From Callipepla californica brunnescens (lineage: Eukaryota; Chordata; Aves; Galliformes; Odontophoridae), in the NCBI GenBank assembly GCA_023055505.1, contig JALIRH010000008.1, forward strand, positions 3,969,775 through 4,033,774: 64,000 nt of DNA. Reading direction: 5' to 3'. The translations under genes were made by a program, and so were the position numbers. The notes below the pieces were generated by a model. That model searched no databases, was not told where the DNA came from, and was given only the letters and a program-made list of their open reading frames with translations. Numbering within the stretch: position 1 is the stretch's first letter; each line of letters begins with the position of its first letter. Shown in pieces: positions 34,463 to 45,125 of this stretch.

Positions 34463-35623
34463 CTACAGCAAACTTGTGGTTTCGATGAGGTGAACGGGGA
34501 GAGGCAGAGCTTGCCCGTGCCAGGGAGAGGTGACAGGAGGGGGAAGGGAGCGAGCTGGGCCCTTCTGTCCCTAAAGAATAAAGCGTTGTCTGGAAGGGAC
34601 CTCAGACAGCTCTGTCTGCCTATCCCTGAGATGCATGGCCATAAAAAATGCCACCCTTCTGGCACACATCACTTTCTCCACTCCCACTGCTGCCCCAGGT
34701 GTTTGGTGGCCAAATGCAAGGAGCACCTGGTCCTGCTGCCTGGGCTCAGGACTCAGGGTTGTGGCTGTGTCCTTGCTGGTGCTGCATGGGATGCTGGGAT
34801 GTGCCTCAAAGGGGAAAGGGTACAGAGGAAAAGCTGCTGAAAAGGGAGGAGAAACTGGAGTTCTGTCATGCAAGAGAGCCTCCCAGTTCTCCTTTTTCTT
34901 GCATTGTCCACCAGCCAGCAAGAAGCTGACCCAGTGACCATTTCTGTACCGCTACTGGGAAGCACTGGATTCCGAGCAGGGGAGGGCAGATGTTGGTCAT
35001 TCTGGCACAACACAGGCCTGGTATGGGGAGTGAGGACCTCAGAAGAGTGCAGGTTGGGATGGGCAGGACGACCTCCAAGCCACGCAGACACCACGCGTTC
35101 TGAACAGCATCTCCTTGCAGCACAGACAAGGAGATCATATCACTGCAGTGGTTTTCAATGGCAAGGACTTACGAGCGAGCTGTGTCAGCCCTCAGCTTTG
35201 TCAAGAAGGCAAGGACATGAGGCGGAGAAAAAAGGAGCAAAGATCATTCGCAAGGAGCAGAGCACGAGGACACACGATGGGAGAAAGCATCAGCGGTCCT
35301 GGATGAGATCAAGGAGAGCAGCAGGGATGCAAACACAGGTGGCACCACCACCCCTACCCTACCCTCCCCAGTCAGCCTGCCCATTGCCCACCGAGGTGCA
35401 AAGGATAGCTGAGGGCCACCGCAGCCCCCAAGGCTGTCTGAGCAAACTGCCACCAGCCAGAGGCTGCCCGGGGGCAGGCGCTGCAGAGCAGGGCACCAGA
35501 GGGACGGCACCCAGGGAGGGGCCACCAGATGCAGGCACACAAGCCAGGCTCTGCGTGTTTGCTCTCCCAGACTCTCCGTGCTAACCCGACAGCAAGCACC
35601 CACGGCCGTGGCCCCAGCTCACC

Positions 35624-38600
35624 ATGCTGAAATTGAGAAGGTACCTGATCACGTAAGTGGAATTTTATCTGTTAATTACGGCGTTATCTCCTTCAGCACT
35701 GGTTGTGCTATACCCAGAGGTCACGTCCTTGCAGTGCCTCTGTGCTGAGGAATGGCTGGAGGTGGAAGCCGTGGTGGGAATGGTTAAATGTGGGGAAGTT
35801 TGGAGAGGCAGCGTTTCTCCCGTGTGCTAGGCAGGAACAGCATCTCCTGAAAGACCCTGTGATGCAAAGGAAGAAGAGCAGCAAACAGCAAACCCAATGA
35901 ATGTGCCCAGAGTAAGGCGGGCCCCTGGGAAGGCTCCGTTTTGGAGAGATGGGTGAGGAGCAGCCTGGACAAGGCTGGACCTTGGCACAATGCCTGTTGG
36001 CAACCCTCCTGCTGGGAGAAAGCACCTCAGGGCGGGACATCCCTTCCCTATGCACCTACAGCATATGCATTGCAGCCCTGGTTTTGCTTTTAGTGCAACT
36101 CCTCAGCATCTCCATTGCCATGGCTCTTCCTTGCTGTGTGCTCCTTGATCCCAAGCAACCAGCCCAGAGGAAGCACTCTGCCTTTGTGCGAGCCCAATCG
36201 GACTGTAAATGGCCACCACGTGTGGCACATCTGGGACCAAGTTGCTCAATCATCACCAAAAAGGCACCTGGCTCAGAGCCCAGACCTTACCCAGGTATGG
36301 TGAAAGCTTGCTACCACCTGGGGAGCACCGTGGAAACCCAGAAGTAAATCTGCATGAAGCACACGTGCGTGAGCAGTGCTGCTGGCAAGGAAGCCCTGCA
36401 CCACCTTCAGATGTTAGAAACATCCCAGAAGCTTATCATTCCAGCCCAGCGAGCTGAGATGCAATCAGAACCGTGCCTCTGTCCAAAGTGGAGCACAACC
36501 GCTGAAAGCCAATTACAATTAGTCACAACACTTGATATGTTTTCTGGGACAAAGCCAGGTTTTAACGGCAAACCCAGACCAGCGGGATACATGTGACCAC
36601 TTCAAGTGCTGTGTCTGTCACCATCCCTCTCCCAGCAGCTCTGGGACCAGCAGGTGTGTGCAGTTCCAGGCCCTCTTGTCCCAAACAGCCCGCTGATAAA
36701 GGAAGCAGACAGCATCAAAGAAAGAGGATTAGAGTGCAGCTTCCGAGTGCCTTCATCTTTACTCCCTGGTACCCTCCGCTCCCCGCTCAGCAGAGACCAC
36801 AAAGCAGCACGCAGCCTTTCCAGCAGCTTTCCCACCCAAGAACAGCCCACAGCAGAGGATTTAAGCAGGTCCTCAGCACAAACCAGCCCTCATTACACAA
36901 CAGTACATCCCCAGGTAGTCATTGGCAGAAATATAATGCAAACTGATCCCTTCTCCAGGAAGCTCGGCCCTCCAGCTGCTCCACTGATTCCCGCTGGTAA
37001 GATTTAGCATCAAGATCCAGCTCCACCAAGCCCTGTGAGCAGCACACACCCACAAAAAGGTTTTCTAGGACCTGGAGGTGCCCATGCTCCACGTAGCCCC
37101 GTGGCAGAGCTCAGCAGGAGCTGAGAGAAACAGAGGGCAGAGGAGCAAAGGCATCTCCTCTTTTTTATAGAACGGGACCAGACATCTCTCAGCCAGGGAG
37201 AGCAGGGTGAGTGCAAGCAGCGCCTGCTCCTGTTGTTAAAGCCATGCTGGCAAGGCATCCCCAAGCAGCCAAGTGACTTTACTGTTATCACTGTTTACCT
37301 TTTTGGTGTGATATCTGTGTCCTGGCTGGAAATTTCCACTAGGTTCCACTGCTCGAGCACAGCTGTCAATATTCATTGGTTATCGCTGTCTTGACACCTC
37401 TTCCACCCATGGAAAATGACCTTATCTTAAAGCTAAATAAAAATAAATTAAAAGTAAAGAAAAAACAATACTAATTTCAGGTGGGTGTCACGGGGGAAGC
37501 CTCAAGGCCTCTTTTCCCTCTGCCTTGTGCCTCACATATTTCTTCCCCACGTGATGTGATGAGCGGGTCTGAAATATCCTCTTCCCTGCAGGAACCTGAA
37601 GGCAATATACAGGTGCCAGCCAGGTCGGCTCTGGGTCTCCTTCAGCCTCCTTATCCTCCTCCTGGTCTCATTTCAAGTTGTGGAGAAGCTTCAACCTACC
37701 AGGTATGTCCCAGGCAGAAGGGCAAAGCTGCACTTCACCAGCAGCTGAGAAGGGTTAAAATGTACCCAACTGTGAACACAGGAAAGTCTGGGTGGGAAAT
37801 GACCCCTCTGGGGCTCTCTCATCCAACCCCTGCATGCTGCTCAGGGCTGAGTCCTCCTTTGGGGTCAAACCAGGCTGCTCCAAGCTCTGTCTTGCATGGC
37901 CCCAGAACCTTGCAGGAAGTGGGCTCTGCTCCTTTCCTCCAGGGCCACAGGGCATGGCCATATTGACGCTGAGCTGCCCTTCACATCCCGCATCCATTCC
38001 TACCTGCCAGGATGATCGTGCCAGGTGGTCAAGCTCTACATCCAGCAGCAGTGCCTCCCACTCCAAATAGAGAAAGAGGAGCATGCTTTGGGGTGGCTGC
38101 AGAGGACCTGCCCTCCTTGCATGCTCCCTCCCTCCCCTACCCCTTTGAGCTGGTCACCAGCATCCCCACTCCCACGGGACTGGTGGCTGCTCCTCCCACA
38201 GCAGTCAGGAGAATCTCCCCACGCACTTGTGGAGAGCAGCAGATGGTAGGGCAACTCCCAGGCAGCAGAAAACAGTTTGAGCAGCCTGGCCGTTTCCCCA
38301 GCTCAGCCCAGCAGCATGCTCAGTGCTCCCTTACCTCCTGCTGCCAGCTCGATCCCTCCCTGTTGCAGGAACTGCCGCTGTGAGCTGGAGCGTGCCCTGC
38401 AGCAGACCACAGACCACAGCCAGGAGAGCCCTGACTATGTCCTGCAGACCCACGGCCCACCAAGGGAGGATGATCACCCATACAGGCAGAGGAAGGTTGC
38501 GCTGGAGCCCGCGTTGACTGAGAACACACAGGATGCTTTCCAGATGCATGTGTACAATGGACAGGTGACAGCACAGGAGAGCATTCCAGACAGCCAAGAG

Positions 38601-40807
38601 GAGCGCTGGGCTTGGCAGCCTGCGGAGAGCAGTGACAAGATGAAAGCCTATCTTTCAGCACCACAGCTGAAATCCCAGCTCTCCAGACCCAAAAAAGCAA
38701 CCCAAGGGGATACGTTTCCAGGTGTTCCTAGCAGTACCACCACAGCTCTGGGAGATGCTGACGATGGCGTTCTCTTCACAAACAGCATCGCCATGGAGGA
38801 GCACAAGAAAATAACGTCCCCCCAGATGATGCAGGTGACATTGCAGAGCTCACCTCAGCATAAAGCGATGAGTTCTCCGCCTCGACCTCGGGGTGACTCA
38901 CTCAAACACACTGTGCTCGATACAGTTCAGCTCCCAAGGGCAGACGACTTCTACAAGACAGAGCTGGAGAGAGGACTGCTCCCTAGCTGGACAGAAACCT
39001 CTACAGATAAGATGGCCCTTGGGGATGGCCAGCAGGTAGAAGACGTCTTCCTTCAGAAAACGTGCAAACCCAAGACCAACATCGTTTTCCTGAAGGTCCA
39101 CAAGAGTGCCAGCAGCACCGTCATGAACGTCCTCTTCCGATTCGGTGAGATGCACAACCTCACCTTCGCCTTCCCGCTCAAGGGCGGCCACCAGCTCTTC
39201 TACCCGCACCACTTCATGGCGAGGTTCGTGCAGGGCTTCTCGCCAAAGAAGCCGCCCCAGTTCAACATACTGTGCCACCACATGCGCTTCCTGCGGCCGG
39301 AGGTAAGGAGCAGGGCAGGAGCAAGGGGGAAAGCATGGAAGCATTCAAAGATCATACAGCAGCTTGGGTTGGAAGGGACCTCGAAAGTTATCTATTTCTA
39401 ACCCCTGCCATGGGGTGAGATGCTGACTGCTGGATCAAGCAATGGATCATGTTCTTTGTGGCCTCATCCAACCTAGCCTTGAGCATCCTCCAGGGATTGG
39501 GCATTCATAGCTTCTCTGGGCAGACTGTGCCAGAGCTTCGCCACCCTCGCAGTGAAAAACTTCCCCCGATGTCTCATCTAAATTTCCCCTCCTTTAGTTT
39601 AAAACCACTCCCTCCTTTCCCTCACTATCTACCCATGTAAAAAGCTGACTTCCCTCCTGCTTTTAATACTGGAAGACCACAACAAGGTCTCGCTGGAGCC
39701 TTCTCTTCTCCAGTCTGAACAAACCCAGCTCCCCCAGCCCATCCCTGTAGGAGAGGTGCTCCAGCCCTCTGGGCATCCTTGTGACCCTCCTTATGCATCT
39801 CTAGAGGGCTTCTGTAGACAAACCTGATTAAACCATTTCTGCTTTTCCAGCAAGCAGGTCCTTCCACTTTGCCCCACCTTTAAAACTCCATTTTTTTCCC
39901 CCTCCCACAGGTGCAGAAAGTGGTGCCCAGCACAGCCGTCTACTTCTCCATCCTGAGGAACCCCGTGCAGCTCATGGAGTCCTCCTTCGTGTACTACAAG
40001 GGCACGTCGGCCTTCTCCCGTGCCCGCAGCCTGGAGGAGTTCCTCAGCCAGCCCTACCGCTTCTACGACCCCGCAGCCAGCGACAGCCACTACGCCAGGA
40101 ACCTCATGACGTTTGACTTCGGCTTCAACCCCGACGCGGAGGTCACGGCCAAGCGGGTGAACTTGATGCTGAAGGCCATCGAGGCGTCCTTCGACCTGCT
40201 GCTCATCTCCGAGTACTTTGACGAGTCCATGGTGCTGCTGAAGGAGACGCTGTGCTGGGACCTGGACAGCGTTGTGTCCTTCCCACTCAACAGCAGGAAC
40301 AGCAGCACCAGGTCCCCGCTCTCCAGCGTCACCGCCGAGAAGATAAAGGCCTGGAACAAGCTAGACTGGGAAATCTACACCCACTTCAACAGGACCTTCT
40401 GGGAGAGGATCGAGAGAGACATCGGGAGGGAGCGCATGCGGAGGGAGGTCCGGGCGCTGCGGCAGAGGCAAGCCGAGCTGGCGAGGACCTGCCTGCAAGG
40501 GACGGGCAGAGTGGGCCCAAAGGACATCAAGGACTCCTCCCTGAGGCCGCTGCAGTACGGCAACGCCAGGATCTTAGGCTATAACCTCAAGCAGGGCTTG
40601 GACGAGGAGACAGAGCACATGTGCCGGCGCCTGGTGACCCCAGAGCTGCAGTACAGCACTGCTCTCTACAAGAAGCAGTTCCCCCCAAAGCCCCCACAGA
40701 ACACCCCGCAGAAGCCCGTCCAGAAGCCCCCTCAGGTCGCTCCCTTGCTGCAGGGCGTGCAGCAGGGCAAAGCCTTGCGGTACAGGCTGGAGGGCACGCA
40801 GCACTGA
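35624..40807 (+). CDS. GAL3ST2: GAL3ST2-like galactose-3-O-sulfotransferase with a long stem
   Basis: Four exons: 35624-35652, 37592-37702, 38369-39302, 39911-40807; they join in frame to 656 residues. The enzyme should move sulfate from PAPS to the 3-OH of terminal galactose on glycans in the Golgi. It is a type II membrane protein: short basic cytosolic tail, transmembrane segment near residues 23-40, then a stem at about 48-282 rich in Q, S, T, P and E, then the catalytic domain. The 5'-PSB motif FLKVHKSASST lies at 287-297 and the 3'-PSB region YFSILRNPV near 369-377; GYNLKQGLDEE and the sequon FNRT also fit the family. Human GAL3ST2 has about 398 residues, so the stem is some 200 residues longer, and the tail adds a K/P/Q-rich extension. 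The neighbouring AQP12 supports the GAL3ST2 assignment over its paralogues. The ATG has good context (caccATG). Confidence 0.87.
39350..39808 (-). mobile_element. CR1 LINE 3' fragment in the last GAL3ST2-like intron
   Basis: About 460 bases, the longest CR1 piece in the window. In reverse complement on the plus strand it reads gatcatacagcagcttgggt, aagccttgagcatcctccag-like text, ctctgggcagactgtgccag, and finally ctgtaggagaggtgctccag and gggcatccttgtgaccctcc. It fills most of the 608-base intron between the exons ending at 39302 and starting at 39911. Confidence 0.9.
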
Positions 40808-41348
40808 GCCCTCATCCTGGCCTCGTTCTCCAGCTCCCTCCGCTGAGGACGGCCGGCCACCCACCCCTGGGCTCTGGTGTCACTGCTGCCCTGGTGCAGC
40901 CCAGGTGGGAGGTGAGGGCTGCGGAGCCCCTAGAGCAAGCCTTTAGGACTCACCATGGGGCCTGATTTGCTGTGACTCCTGCGGGGTCACTCCTGAGCCA
41001 GCAAGGACGAACCCCAGCCTCAACAGGAGGAGGGGATGGGGAGGATAGCAGCTCTGGGCTGCTTGTCCCACGCTGAGAGGGCTCAGCAGGAACTGGACAC
41101 TAGAGCTGCATGATGCCAGGAGCCATAACAGGCTGCAGCTGGAGGTGCCAGGCTGTACACCAGGGCTGCAGGGCTTCATTTACACCTCAGGAATGTTTCT
41201 GTCTGTTTGGATGGAGCCTCAGTGCTGCTGTGCTGGGAGAGCAGCCTCTTAATTAAAAACAACAGTGTTCACTGTCACTCCTATTCTACTCCCCTTCATT
41301 ACAGCACATGATCTCAGCAGTCCAACAGAAAGACACCTCCATGGGAAT

Positions 41349-41354
41349 AATAAA
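41349..41354 (+). terminator. Candidate polyadenylation signal of GAL3ST2-like
   Basis: AATAAA lies about 540 bases after the stop codon at 40805. The variant ATTAAA at 41252-41257 is a nearer alternative. I cannot tell which is used. Confidence 0.45.
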
Positions 41355-42000
41355 AGGGTTGCGTGAGCATCTCTGTGCAGGCATCCCAGGCCCTCTGCTC
41401 AAAGCAGCTCTAGGAATGCTCCATGTTATTCCTGGGGAAAAATATATTCAAGCATTTGTCATGGTGAGGTCACCCACAAAGGAGCAGCAAAGTAGTGTGG
41501 ACAAGAAATGAACCCCAACCCTAAAAGCTTTCTCACAATCTCGGTGGCTTTGAGCATAGATCTGAAATAACGCCAGAGCGATTCGGGATTTCTCATCTCG
41601 ATCAAAATGGAGAAATCCTGCAAACGCCCCATTGTCAGCACGATCCCAAACCAAAAGGTGTTCAGAAAAGAAATGGCAGAGGATCCGAGTTCCCCACGTC
41701 CAATTGGACAGGGAACCTCGAGGGTCTCTGCATGCAGCATGAGGGGAGGGGACACCGCACACCAAACCCACCATCACTGCCGCTGGGTGCCACGTCATTA
41801 CTCTGATTGCATCTCAGCTAATGAGGGCTGGATCCCAGAGCAGGTCTCTAATGCTTGGGTTCCCACAGAGGCCACGAGGAACTCAACATCCGGAGAGTCT
41901 GTGCCAGGAAGGAAAAAAAAAAATCCCCCCCTCCCTCCAAAAGCAGATTTCTTTGATTTCTGGAGGAATGACTCCACTCGCCTTTGGGCCAATTGCAACA

Positions 42001-42006
42001 TTTATT
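42001..42006 (-). terminator. Candidate polyadenylation signal of AQP12
   Basis: The minus strand reads AATAAA about 590 bases beyond the AQP12 stop codon. If both this and the 41349 hexamer are used, the two converging transcripts end roughly 0.6 kb apart. Confidence 0.45.
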
Positions 42007-42592
42007 TCACAGGGAGCTGCGTTAGCAGGGCTGTTTCACACGGCCACAGAGAGCAGCCCAGGGCTGGGGCTGGTGGGGGTCTGCACGCAACCACCCACCT
42101 GCACTGCATACCAGAACCTCTTCATGAAGCCATTACTGTCACCTTGCAGCTCCCAGCTGCATGTGAAACACAGGCTAAGCATGGCACCGGGAGAGAGGGA
42201 CGCACTGTGCCCTGCTGCCGTGGATTTCTGAGTGTTTTAAACCCTCCTCTCTGTGCTGTGCGACTTGGGGACCCCAGCTTAACTCAAATGATACCAAATT
42301 TTACAGACGGCTTCCTCCTCATCCCAAGTCTCCAAGACTTGTTAGCGCTTTACGCCCTGTTTTATGGCTATAAGAGGCACAGAGGGATCATTTCAAAACA
42401 CGGCATGATGCAACCGCCTTGGAGTTGCCCAAGTGTGCCCACGTAATGGTCCCGAGTTTCTGCAAGCTTCCTGCACACACCAGACAGCTGGTAATTTCTG
42501 CAAACACATTGCTTTCACCCCCACAGCCGGCGTTTGCAGGCTCAGGTGTGCAAAATACCCCGTGCCAGGAGACCCGCTCCCAGCAGAGGGGC

Positions 42593-43825
42593 TCAGGCAC
42601 GAGGTGTGGGGTTGCTTTTCTCCCCTTTCCCTTTCTGCTGTTCTTCTCTGTCCTCTGCATGCATCACCCTGGCCTTGGGTATCTTGTATTTGCTCTTCTG
42701 GCCATACAGCAGGTTTTTTTGGAAGAACCTCGGGATGTTGCCTTGGTAGAGCAAGAGGGCGGCGAGCATCCCTGAAACGAGAGCGTGCCTTCCCATGTGC
42801 ATGCACCCTCACTACGCGAGGCTTATGGTGACCCCAAAAGGGCTGTCAGCCCTCTGCTGGGAAGATTGGGATGGTGGGACGGGGCTCTGACCCAGCTCAC
42901 CTGCGAGGGGCCCCAGCCAGTACACCTGGATGTAGTCCTGCAGGCTGCTCCCCGCGCACAGGAAGGTGCTGGCAGTGGCCAGGGCAGGGTTGAAGAAGGC
43001 TCCCGTGGCTGGCACGGCTGCGTGGGGAGGAAAGCAGGGCTGTCAGCATCCTCCCACGTGCCATTGCATTGCTCAGATGCCCTAACCAGCTGTCCACCCC
43101 AAAGTAAGCAGAAAGCAAACATTGCAGCAGACATCCTCTCCCAGCTTGAGCCATGGTGGAGGGAAAAGGGGCTGCTCCTCCCCAGAAACCACACTGCAGG
43201 GGAACGGAGGGGTGCGCTCACCTGCGTAGGTCAGGAAGGTGACAGTGGCTGCCAGGACAGGCACACGGCATGCAGCGGGGCTGCGGCGCACCCTGAGGAG
43301 GATGAGGTGGAAGAAGAAGGAGCAGGAGGCCTCCACCAGGACCCCGAGGTGGGGGGACGTGCGGATGGAGGAGCTGCACTCAGAAGCTATCAGGTTCTGG
43401 ATGAGGTGGAGCTGGGTCAGCTCCCAGGACCAGTAGAGCTTGGTGAGGGCCCATCCCATTCCTGCGCCCGTACACTGGGCCAGTATTTTGGCCACAGTGG
43501 CCACGGGGCCACATTCAAGGAGAAGGAACTCCTGCAGAGAGATGGTGGGGTTGGCGGCCACTCCATTTGCGCAGGCAGCATGAACCGCGAAGAGGAGGAA
43601 GAGCAAAGTCAGGACCACGTCGAGACCGAGGCCGCCCCAGGGGCCGATCTCCAGCAGCATCCTCAGCTCCAGGCAGCCCGAGCAGAGCTGCAGCGAGCAG
43701 GCCAGCTCCGCAGCCAGGCACACCAACAGCCCCGGGGACAGCAGCCTCTTGGAGAGCCACCTGAGCGCCTCGCACGTGCCAAGCCCCAGGAAGAAAAAGG
43801 CGATGGAAACGTTCAGGCCGACCAT
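42593..43825 (-). CDS. AQP12: AQP12, aquaporin-12 (superaquaporin), complete
   Basis: Three exons (minus strand): 43222-43825, 42901-43017, 42593-42771. They join in frame to 299 residues, close to human AQP12A (295). AQP12 belongs to the unorthodox, intracellular aquaporins; in mammals it is restricted to pancreatic acinar cells. The N-terminus MVGLNVSIAFFF matches the family. The first pore motif is NPT (residues 92-94) instead of NPA, a hallmark of AQP11/12, and the second is a standard NPA (211-213). Further family segments are LTLLFLLF, RTSPHLGVLVEA and YIQVYWLGPL, and a basic tail follows YGQKSKYK. The ATG at 43825 is chosen because the frame upstream opens only with GTG. The gene converges on GAL3ST2-like. 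Confidence 0.94.
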
Positions 43826-45119
43826 AGCGAAAGGCACACGAGGGAGAGACAGAGCCACGCAGCATGCAGCCCCCAGGGAGGAGCAGAAAAGCCTTCAAGC
43901 CTCTATTTTACAAGGCCGTTCAAAAGCAGACGTGGCACCTGCCCAGCGGCAGGGAAGCCTTGGGAAACACGGCATGTGTGAGCTGCACGAGGCACGGGGA
44001 CAAGCACTGCCCAGAGCTGCTCGGGTCTTCCAAATGGCTGCTTCACATCCATGCCTCCAGCAGCCAGCTCCACCTCCCTCTGTGGCACTGACCAAGCACC
44101 GTGGTGCAGCCCAGGGCCCAGTGAAGCCCTCCTTCAGCTGACACAAGAGCCCGGCTGGTGTACTCTTCCCTGTCCTTGTCCCGAGAAAGACCTCCGTGAA
44201 GTGCCATCAGGCTGCTGCGTCACATCAGCATCTTCACCTCTGATCTGCAGTTGTACCAAGCTGGACTCATTGCTCACGAGCCATGCAGAAAGCACCAGGA
44301 GCTCTAGTCTGGGCACTGACTTGCTCTGCCTCTGCTCCTCCAGTCCTATTCACCCCTCCTATTCACTCGATGCACCTCCACATCACTTGGTTGGACCTGA
44401 TGGTCTCAGATGCCTTTTGTGGTTTAAGCACATAAAGGGTCGACTATATATAAAGATATTCCAGCAAGTCAATGAACCCGAAGAGACAGTGCTTTGTGTG
44501 AAGCCTTTTTGAAGACAAGCAGTTTCTTCACTTCCCTCTGTCAACAGGATGAGCAAGGTTCACATAGCATGCCAGAAAGGGAACAAGACGACTTCCCAAC
44601 AACTTAACTTCCCAACAACGTACAGGAAACACACAGCACGGGGATGTGGTATCCGCAGTCAAGCCAGAAACATCATCTGCCCAAGAGATGCTCATTTCAA
44701 TCTCCTCTCACCGGACTGCAGCGTGGCACTGCCATGATTCCGATGTGAAGCACAAGCGACAGAAGATGCGGCCACGACGAGCCAGGCTGCTTTGCTCCAT
44801 GTGCACAAAGAGTGAGGGATCTCTCTTCAAATGATGGATGACTGAATCGCAGGAGGTGCAACGATGGCAGCAGCGTGCTGGGCCAAGTGTGCCTGAAGCT
44901 GGGGAGCAATGACATTTAAAATCAAACAGATCAGGCGAGTACAGCATAAAGTTACATCCACCATCAGAAAGCGCTCCTAAGAGCTCAATTACAAACAAGT
45001 ATATTCTGCTCATCTCATTAAGACCTCTGCACCATCACTCTTTCCAACTACATCTTAGAAGACATGGGGGAAGGGAGAAAAACACTGAGTTTTTTGGGTG
45101 GTTTTTTTTTTTTTAGAAG
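43826..45119. other. Intergenic interval between AQP12 and PAK2
   Basis: About 1.3 kb between the AQP12 start and the likely PAK2 3' end. It must contain the AQP12 promoter, but I see no convincing TATA box near 43.85-44.0 kb. A TATA-like run (ctatatataaag near 44444) lies some 600 bases upstream. Around 44385-44430 a short CR1-like phrase (cttggttggacctgatggtc) occurs. No coding exon was recognised. Confidence 0.45.
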
Positions 45120-45125
45120 TTTATT
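45120..45125 (-). terminator. Candidate distal polyadenylation signal of PAK2
   Basis: The minus strand reads AATAAA. It would give PAK2 a 3' UTR of about 3.4 kb, in line with the AT-rich, ORF-poor character of 45.1-48.5 kb. Another AATAAA at 46849-46854 (minus) is a plausible proximal site. Confidence 0.5.

Larger units (their letters stand above)
19400..35560. other. Gene-poor interval between TF and GAL3ST2-like
   Basis: About 16 kb separates the divergent TF and GAL3ST2-like promoters. I recognised no complete gene. The interval holds at least nine 5'-truncated CR1 pieces (listed separately), a short pentamer repeat, and two possible minus-strand exons at 33.4 and 34.4 kb. Several frames are open for 150-250 codons, but they lack family resemblance and some begin with GTG rather than ATG. 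TF transcriptional control elements probably lie in the part near 19.4-22 kb; this is inference from position. Confidence 0.5.
40808..42592. other. Convergent interval between GAL3ST2-like and AQP12
   Basis: This holds the 3' UTR of GAL3ST2-like and, from the other side, that of AQP12. Polyadenylation hexamers are listed separately. A 279-codon ATG-initiated plus-strand frame at 41607-42446 lies here without recognisable domains (see findings). No repeat was recognised. Confidence 0.5.

Noticed and set aside
34565..34630. A CR1-like phrase (gtctggaagggacctcagac)
   Set aside because: Only about 20 bases fit the CR1 terminus, and the flanks do not continue it.
37785..37870. Possible CR1 remnant in a GAL3ST2-like intron (ctctctcatccaacccctgc)
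   Set aside because: Too short and too diverged to separate from chance.
43825..43858. An N-terminally longer AQP12 starting at 43858
   Set aside because: That codon is GTG. The ATG at 43825 matches the family N-terminus (M-x-GLNVS).
42785..43981. A 398-codon open frame on the plus strand, antisense to all of AQP12
   Set aside because: It begins with GTG, and its first in-frame ATGs come much later. It mirrors GC-rich AQP12 exons, where antisense frames stay open because of codon bias. No domain is recognisable.
44440..44460. TATA-like run (ctatatataaagatatt) as the AQP12 promoter
   Set aside because: It lies about 600 bases upstream of the start codon in AT-rich DNA, and no exon links it to the gene.
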